NCBI GenBank assembly: GCA_900313475.1
Contig: OMRJ01000171.1
Coordinates: forward strand, 1-9,495
Length of the DNA stretch: 9,495 bases
Reading direction: 5' to 3'
DNA from: an uncultured Eubacteriales bacterium
GTDB lineage: Bacteria; Bacillota; Clostridia; Oscillospirales; Acutalibacteraceae
How positions within the stretch are numbered: position 1 is the first letter of the stretch; each line of letters opens with the position of its first letter. The position numbers and the translations under genes were made by a program. A model generated the notes under the pieces. It was not told where the DNA came from and ran no database searches. It saw nothing but the letters and a program-made list of their open reading frames with translations. This document shows positions 5,234 to 9,495 of this stretch, in pieces.

Positions 5234-5338
5234 AAAAAGAAAAAAGGTCTGCGTATCCGCACGTTAAGCGGAGTAACGCCGCCCGAAAGACTATGCCGAC
5301 GGGCGGCGCGGGTTCAAATCCCGTCAGTTTATCCGACC
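5234..5338 (-). terminator. Multi-branched terminator-like structure after the GH25 gene
   Basis: Read on the minus strand from the GH25 stop, three hairpins follow: a T-arm-like stem (5324-5308), a GC-rich stem pairing CGCCGCCCG with CGGGCGGCG (5308-5300 with 5285-5277), and a stem of TCCGC/GCGGA plus GCGT/ACGC (5279-5251). The last is followed by AGACC and then TTTTTTCTTTTT (5245-5234). GGTC at 5338-5335 can pair with GACC at 5249-5246, closing the whole structure right before the U-tract. The first two stems share a few bases at 5308. Termination of the metY-metA-GH25 transcript is the simplest role. Confidence 0.6.
5308..5324 (+). other. tRNA T-arm-like hairpin, possible tRNA remnant
   Basis: GCGGG-TTCAAAT-CCCGT fits the T-arm consensus, including the loop TTCRANY, on the plus strand. 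The CAGTTTA that would be the acceptor 3' strand has no matching 5' strand upstream, there is no CCA, and no anticodon arm can be built. It is therefore not a functional tRNA as it stands. A tRNA fragment left by an integration event or a chance resemblance are both possible. Confidence 0.35.
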
Positions 5339-6204
5339 GCCGAGCCGGAAAAATCAACAACGGAAATATTCAGGTCGACAGCGCCGTTTATCCCCGCAAC
5401 AGTGCCCGTTTTGGTGTACTGCCACATCTTATAGTTGTAATAAAAAGACGGTGTATCGTAATATTCCGCAAGCCAGAAGCCGATATCCTTAACAAGCGAC
5501 AGGTCATAGTTAAAATAGCCGGTTTCGCAGTTAAAATATATAAGAGGCGTATACCCCGCCTGTGCAATAACCTCGCAAAATGCCTTTGCGCATGCGGTAA
5601 CGCTTTCGCTCGACATTCCGTTTGTGCGCGCTTCGTCGTTTCGGACGAACTCCCAGTCAAACGCCACGGGATAATCAATCGGATACTCCTTTATCGCATT
5701 CAGAACAAATTCCGCTTCTTCTCTTGCTTCCGTTTCGTTCAGCGCCTGTGAAAAGAAGTATACACCCACTTTCAAGCCGGCTTTTTTCGCGCCCTCGTAG
5801 TTTTTGTGAAAATTGGCATCCTCGCCCATTATGCCCTTTGCGCCGTATCCGCGAAAGCCCGCGCGGAGCATAACAAAGTCGATACCGTCGTTTTTAACGG
5901 CATCCCAATCAATGTCGCCCTGAAATACCGACACATCAATTCCCGTATATGTCGAAACGGTGCTGTCGCTGTATTTTATTCTGCCGCGTTCGTCGCGCAC
6001 AAAGCCGTCGGGTGACAGTGCGCTTTTTGCGACATCGGTGTGATTCGGGATAACACGTCCGCTTATGTCCGTTACCTTCGGCTCCGTAGTTTCCTTCTCG
6101 CCGCGGTGAAGGCGCGAACCGAACTCAAACGCGGCAAATGCCGCCACCGCACTGACAGCAAAGCATAGTGTAAGAATGATTAATATTTTAACATATTTTT
6201 TCAT
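5329..6204 (-). CDS. Membrane-anchored GH25 lysozyme (muramidase)
   Basis: This 291-residue protein starts with a short basic segment (MKKYVK) and a hydrophobic helix at about 7-26, without an obvious lipobox. It is probably anchored in the membrane or secreted by the Sec system. A linker at 27-85 leads to a glycoside hydrolase family 25 domain at 86-291, which cleaves the MurNAc-GlcNAc bond of peptidoglycan. Catalytic motifs are present: GIDVS with Asp90, FDWE with Asp183 and Glu185, and the late MWQYT and VDLNIS strands. The start overlaps the metA stop as ATGA, and no strong ribosome binding site is seen, so translation is probably coupled to metA. It ends the metY-metA transcript. The link between a muramidase and methionine synthesis is unexplained. 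The family is firm; the physiological role (wall turnover, division or spore germination) is unknown. Confidence 0.93.
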   Translation of the reverse strand: MKKYVKILIILTLCFAVSAVAAFAAFEFGSRLHRGEKETTEPKVTDISGRVIPNHTDVAKSALSPDGFVRDERGRIKYSDSTVSTYTGIDVSVFQGDIDWDAVKNDGIDFVMLRAGFRGYGAKGIMGEDANFHKNYEGAKKAGLKVGVYFFSQALNETEAREEAEFVLNAIKEYPIDYPVAFDWEFVRNDEARTNGMSSESVTACAKAFCEVIAQAGYTPLIYFNCETGYFNYDLSLVKDIGFWLAEYYDTPSFYYNYKMWQYTKTGTVAGINGAVDLNISVVDFSGSAVG

Positions 6205-7148
6205 ATTGTAAACAACTGTTCTTTTCTTTCGGTTTTAAGCTCGTCAAGATCGTAAGGCGTTGTCTGATATACAAAATAATTCAGCCAGTTACAGTACAGC
6301 AGATTAGCATGAGCGCGCCAACGCACAACAGGCTCTTTGTCGGGATCGTTATCGGGATAATAATTGACGGGAAGCTTAATGTCAAGTCCCTTTGCCCTAT
6401 CGCGCAGATATTCGTCGCGAAGCGTACCGGGATCGTATTCCGAATGTCCCATTATAAACACCTGACGTCCCTTGTCGGTTGTAACCGCATACACCCCGGC
6501 GTCGGGCGATGACGCAAGAATGCGCAGCTGCGGAACTTTTTCGATATCCTCACGTCTGCATGACGTGCAGCGTGAATGAGGAACATAAAAAGTATCGTCA
6601 AATCCCCTGAAAAGAATTGAGCGCTTATACTCCACAGTGTGTTCAAACACTCCGAACAGCTTTTCGGGCAATTCGTATTTCGGCACACCGTAGTGATAGT
6701 ATAGCCCCGCCTGAGCCGCCCAACAGATATGAAACGTGCTGTGGACATGAGTTTTGCTCCACTCCATTATCCCGCAAAGCTCATTCCAGTAGTCAACCTC
6801 CTCGAATTTAAGCAGCTCGACAGGCGCACCCGTTATCACCATTCCGTCATAATACCGTTCGCGTATGTCGTTAAAAGTTTTGTAAAAAGCAAAAAGATGC
6901 TCCTCGGAAATGTGAGACGGCATATGTGAAGCCGTTCTTATAAATTCAAGCTCGATTTGCAGCGGCGTATTGCCGAGAATGCGCGAAAGCTGCGTTTCGG
7001 TGGTTATCTTTTTCGGCATGAGATTGAGGACGAGTATTTTCAAAGGACGGATATCCTGCGTTATCGCCCGTGTCTCGGTCATAACGAAAATATTTTCATC
7101 GTTGAGTGTCTTAACTGCGGGCAGCTCGTTCGGAATTTTAATGGGCAT
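6201..7148 (-). CDS. metA: Homoserine O-acetyltransferase (MetA family)
   Basis: This 315-residue enzyme acylates homoserine in the first committed step of methionine synthesis. The MetA family fold is complete. Visible key residues are catalytic Cys142 in HICWAAQ, His235 and Glu237 in MGHSEYD, and Glu111 in ITGAPVE. In characterised MetA proteins Glu at 111 goes with acetyl-CoA and Gly with succinyl-CoA, so O-acetylhomoserine is the expected product. This fits the metY gene just upstream. The ribosome binding site AAAGGAG lies 8 nt before the ATG and 19 nt separate it from metY. A CTSC pair at 194-197 follows HSR, a position often occupied by other residues in relatives; two cysteines there could bind metal or form a disulfide, which is only a guess. 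The stop overlaps the GH25 start by four bases. Confidence 0.95.
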   Translation of the reverse strand: MPIKIPNELPAVKTLNDENIFVMTETRAITQDIRPLKILVLNLMPKKITTETQLSRILGNTPLQIELEFIRTASHMPSHISEEHLFAFYKTFNDIRERYYDGMVITGAPVELLKFEEVDYWNELCGIMEWSKTHVHSTFHICWAAQAGLYYHYGVPKYELPEKLFGVFEHTVEYKRSILFRGFDDTFYVPHSRCTSCRREDIEKVPQLRILASSPDAGVYAVTTDKGRQVFIMGHSEYDPGTLRDEYLRDRAKGLDIKLPVNYYPDNDPDKEPVVRWRAHANLLYCNWLNYFVYQTTPYDLDELKTERKEQLFTI

Positions 7149-7167
7149 CCGGCACGCTCCTTTCTTG

Positions 7168-8448
7168 TTAGATATTATTTAAAGCGTTTGCAATGTCGGA
7201 GATAAGGTCGTCGACACTCTCGATACCGCACGAAAGACGGACGAGGTCGGGACTTACTCCCGACGCTTCAAGCTCTGCGTCGCTGAGCTGTCGGTGAGTG
7301 GTGCTAGCGGGATGAAGGCAGCACGAACGGGCGTCGGCGACATGCGTTTCAATTGCGATAAGGCGAAGTCCGCACATAAACGCTTCCGCAGCCTTTCTGC
7401 CGCCCTTCACGCCGAAGCTGACAACGCCGCAGGTACCGTCGGGCATGTATTTTTCGGCAAGCGAATAATATTTATCTGTTTCAAGTCCCGGATACCTCAC
7501 CCACGCAATCTTGTCGTTTGCTTCAAGGAATTTTGCAACGCGCAAGGCGTTTTCCGTATGACGGGCAATGCGCAAATGCAGACTTTCAAGTCCGAGATTC
7601 AACAGAAATGCACTCTGCGGGGACGGCGTGGAACCGAGATCACGCATGAGCTGTGCGCAGCACTTTGTTATATATGCGCCGCCCTGACCGAATTTTTCGG
7701 CGTATGTAATGCCGTGATAGCTCTCATCGGGAGTGCAGAGTCCCGGATATTTGTCGGCATGAGCCATCCAGTCAAAATTGCCCGAATCGACAATGCAGCC
7801 GCCGACCGCCGCGCCGTGGCCGTCCATATACTTTGTGGTGGAATGTGTGACAATATCAGCACCCCATTTGAACGGATTGCAGTGCACCGGCGTCGGGAAT
7901 GTGTTATCGACAATGAGCGGAACGCCGTGCGCATGCGCCGCAGACGCAAATTTTTCGATATCAAGCACCTTGAGCGACGGATTCGCAAGCGTTTCACCGA
8001 AAACAAGCCTCGTGTTTGCTCTGAACGCGCCGTTAAGTTCATCTTCGGTGCAGTCGGGGTCGACAAAAGTAACGTCGATACCCATTTTTTTCATCGTAAC
8101 CGAAAAAAGATTGTATGTGCCGCCGTAAACAGCGGATGACGAGACGATATGTCCACCGCACTCGCAAATATTGAATGCGGCAAAAAAATTTGCAGCCATA
8201 CCCGATGATAAAAGTATTGCAGCCGTTCCGCCCTCCGTTTCGCATATCTTTGCTGCCACGGAATCACAGGTTGGGTTTGCAAGACGCGAATAGAAATAAC
8301 CTGACGCTTCCAAATCAAACAGCTTTCCCATGTCTTCGCCGGTGTCATATTTGAATGTGGTGCTTTGATAAACCGGAAGCTGACGCGGTTCGCCGTTTTT
8401 CGGCGTATATCCTCCCTGAACGCATTTAGTCTCTATGTTTGACATCAT
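7168..8448 (-). CDS. metY: O-acetylhomoserine sulfhydrylase (MetY)
   Basis: This PLP enzyme of the Cys/Met metabolism family has about 426 residues, the length of O-acetylhomoserine aminocarboxypropyltransferase. It joins O-acetylhomoserine and sulfide to make homocysteine. Motifs visible are QLPVYQSTTF and YSRLANPT at the N-terminus, SSGMAAN, the PLP-binding Asp in VDNTFPTP, and the Schiff-base Lys in THSTTKYMDGHG (residue 206 from this start). The long internal MetY-type insertion and SSPQSAF-like region (GSTPSPQSAF) separate it from cystathionine synthases. The start is one of two adjacent ATG codons (8448 or 8445). AAAAAAGG lies 7 nt before the first. A longer frame to 8487 would run through the predicted promoter. 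It is the first gene of metY-metA-GH25, so this organism probably makes methionine by direct sulfhydrylation. Confidence 0.95.
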   Translation of the reverse strand: MMSNIETKCVQGGYTPKNGEPRQLPVYQSTTFKYDTGEDMGKLFDLEASGYFYSRLANPTCDSVAAKICETEGGTAAILLSSGMAANFFAAFNICECGGHIVSSSAVYGGTYNLFSVTMKKMGIDVTFVDPDCTEDELNGAFRANTRLVFGETLANPSLKVLDIEKFASAAHAHGVPLIVDNTFPTPVHCNPFKWGADIVTHSTTKYMDGHGAAVGGCIVDSGNFDWMAHADKYPGLCTPDESYHGITYAEKFGQGGAYITKCCAQLMRDLGSTPSPQSAFLLNLGLESLHLRIARHTENALRVAKFLEANDKIAWVRYPGLETDKYYSLAEKYMPDGTCGVVSFGVKGGRKAAEAFMCGLRLIAIETHVADARSCCLHPASTTHRQLSDAELEASGVSPDLVRLSCGIESVDDLISDIANALNNI

Positions 8449-8477
8449 ATCACAACCTTTTTTCAGTTCTTTCCTAC

Positions 8478-8506
8478 ATGGTAACATTTCAATTCGCCGC
8501 AGTCAA
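8478..8506 (-). promoter_or_regulatory. Promoter of the metY-metA-GH25 operon
   Basis: On the minus strand, TTGACT (-35, 8506-8501) and TACCAT (-10, 8483-8478) are 17 bp apart. The leader would be only about 23 nt, so no SAM riboswitch or T-box fits between promoter and start codon. Confidence 0.6.
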
Positions 8507-8527
8507 CAAAAAATGGATATACATATA

Positions 8528-9495
8528 TTATTTTAATGATAGGCCGTAGCGCACATTTTTTTTCGCGCCGAATACGGTGTTTTGCCCGTCATACACGGCA
8601 TCCGAAACACCTTCAACATTATATTCTCCAGCGAGCTTTATAATTGTGTCGTACTCAGCCGTCACGGCAGCAGAAGAAAGAACTCCTCCGTTCCAAGAGG
8701 CGTCGACGGAAATACCGCCGCGCGCACGAAGTCCCTTAAATGAACCGTCCTTCCATTCGGAGGGCAGCGCGGGCAGGATATCAAGCGCAGCTGCGTCTTC
8801 ATGCAGTCGGCTTTGCAGCAGCATTTCGCACACACCCGAAACCGCTCCGAAATTCCCGTCTATCTGAAAAGGCGGATGTGCGTCAAACAGATTGCGATAC
8901 ACTCCCCCGCCGTGAAAACCGACCGGTTTGAAGCCGTCGCGGACAGGCGTCAAAAGGCGCTTCATGAGCTTGAGCGCCCTGTCGCCGTCTTTGAGACGCG
9001 CCCAAAAATTTATTTTCCATGCAAGGCTCCATCCCGTTCCGTCGTCACCGCGCATTTCAAGTGACTTACGGCATGCTTCTGCCAGAAGCGGCGTGTCCGT
9101 TACACTTATCGAGCTGCCGGGATGAAGTCCGTAAAGATGCGACACATGGCGGTGATTCGGCTCGGGGGCGTTCATGTCCCAGTCCCCCTGCCACTCGCAC
9201 AGCTGTCCCGCCTTGCCTATTTTAAGGGGAGCAAGCCGCGACAGAGCGTCGCGCACTCTCTCACGGAGTTCTTCGTCAACACCGAGCTTTTCGGAAATAA
9301 ATATCATATCATTGAAATTGTCACGAAGCATTTCGATATCCATTGCAGAGCCTTTGCACACCCAACCGACCTTGCCGCCGTCGGTTCTGAACCTGTTTTC
9401 GGGCGAGGTGGACGGATTTGTGAGCAGAGTACCGTCTTTTTCTTCATACAGCATTTCAAGATTGAAAATGCAGTTGTCTTTTATCACAGGATAAA
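8528..9495 (-). CDS. GH95 alpha-L-fucosidase, C-terminal part (runs off the right edge)
   Basis: About 320 C-terminal residues of a glycoside hydrolase family 95 enzyme are present; full members are roughly 750-800 residues. The frame is open to the end of the window, and a GTG at 9487 sits inside the gene, since the preceding codons give YP, making the family motif YPVIKD. Family blocks in order are NPSTSPENRF, CEWQGDWD (with the proposed general acid Glu), EPNHRHVSHLYGLHPG, GDDGTGWSLAWKINFWARL, and FQIDGNFGAVSG (with a catalytic-region Asp), ending in a beta-rich C-terminal domain. The family is mostly inverting alpha-1,2-L-fucosidases, with some galactosidases. Whether it is secreted cannot be judged, as the N-terminus is missing. 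It lies 79 bp upstream of metY on the same strand with no terminator seen, but metY has its own promoter. A role in host or plant glycan use is likely. Confidence 0.92.
   Translation of the reverse strand, partial: YPVIKDNCIFNLEMLYEEKDGTLLTNPSTSPENRFRTDGGKVGWVCKGSAMDIEMLRDNFNDMIFISEKLGVDEELRERVRDALSRLAPLKIGKAGQLCEWQGDWDMNAPEPNHRHVSHLYGLHPGSSISVTDTPLLAEACRKSLEMRGDDGTGWSLAWKINFWARLKDGDRALKLMKRLLTPVRDGFKPVGFHGGGVYRNLFDAHPPFQIDGNFGAVSGVCEMLLQSRLHEDAAALDILPALPSEWKDGSFKGLRARGGISVDASWNGGVLSSAAVTAEYDTIIKLAGEYNVEGVSDAVYDGQNTVFGAKKNVRYGLSLK

Noticed and set aside
5246..5338. Complete tRNA with a long variable arm (Ser, Leu or Sec)
   Set aside because: Only the T-arm fits. No acceptor partner for CAGTTTA, no anticodon arm with U33, and no CCA could be found.
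7294..8139. Plus-strand open frame of 281 codons opposite metY
   Set aside because: It is fully antisense to metY, which has complete PLP-enzyme motifs. The product is rich in Arg, Cys and His with no recognisable domain, and there is no ribosome binding site.
8449..8530. SAM riboswitch or T-box ahead of metY
   Set aside because: The space is too short, and no matching stems or specifier loop are visible.
1..9495. CRISPR array, toxin-antitoxin or phage-defence system
   Set aside because: There are no regularly spaced direct repeats and no nuclease, helicase or toxin genes. All larger genes have metabolic, regulatory or wall-related family assignments.

Overview
The window looks like the chromosome of an anaerobic, probably gut-associated member of the Clostridia. 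The reasons are a Spo0A-type sporulation regulator, strong AAAGGAG-type ribosome binding sites, a TnpV protein typical of clostridial mobile elements, a methionine route through O-acetylhomoserine, and a GH95 fucosidase of the kind used on host or plant glycans. The assignment rests on gene content only; no species can be named.

Layout. Bases 1-100 hold two near-identical TATACC-N6-GGTATA palindromes that together form an 18-bp inverted repeat. On the minus strand follow a very short AbrB/SpoVT-type regulator (489-662) and tnpV (101-469), probably a remnant or edge of a mobile element. A 369-bp structured intergenic region (663-1031) carries 0A-box-like sites, two overlapping palindromes and a sigma-A-type promoter. 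It leads into the only plus-strand gene, a Spo0A homologue (1032-1811) whose phospho-accepting Asp is Glu and whose receiver pocket is otherwise altered. It ends at a strong terminator.

A minus-strand tRNA operon, tRNA-Gly(CCC) then tRNA-Val(GAC), has a recognisable promoter and terminator. Upstream of it lies a minus-strand three-gene operon (5103 to 2447): aconitase-X large subunit, aconitase-X swivel subunit and a class I aldolase of the DapA/NAL superfamily that lacks DapA substrate residues. Its promoter is straddled by an inverted repeat. The set reads as a dehydratase-plus-aldolase catabolic cassette of unknown substrate.

A second minus-strand operon runs from 8448 to 5329: metY, metA (with the acetyl-CoA-type residue Glu111) and a membrane-anchored GH25 muramidase joined to metA by an ATGA overlap. 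It ends in an unusual multi-branched structure with a tRNA T-arm-like hairpin and a U-tract. The right edge holds the C-terminal part of a GH95 alpha-L-fucosidase. The strongest candidates for something undescribed are the Glu56 Spo0A homologue with its regulatory region, and the aconitase-X/aldolase cassette.
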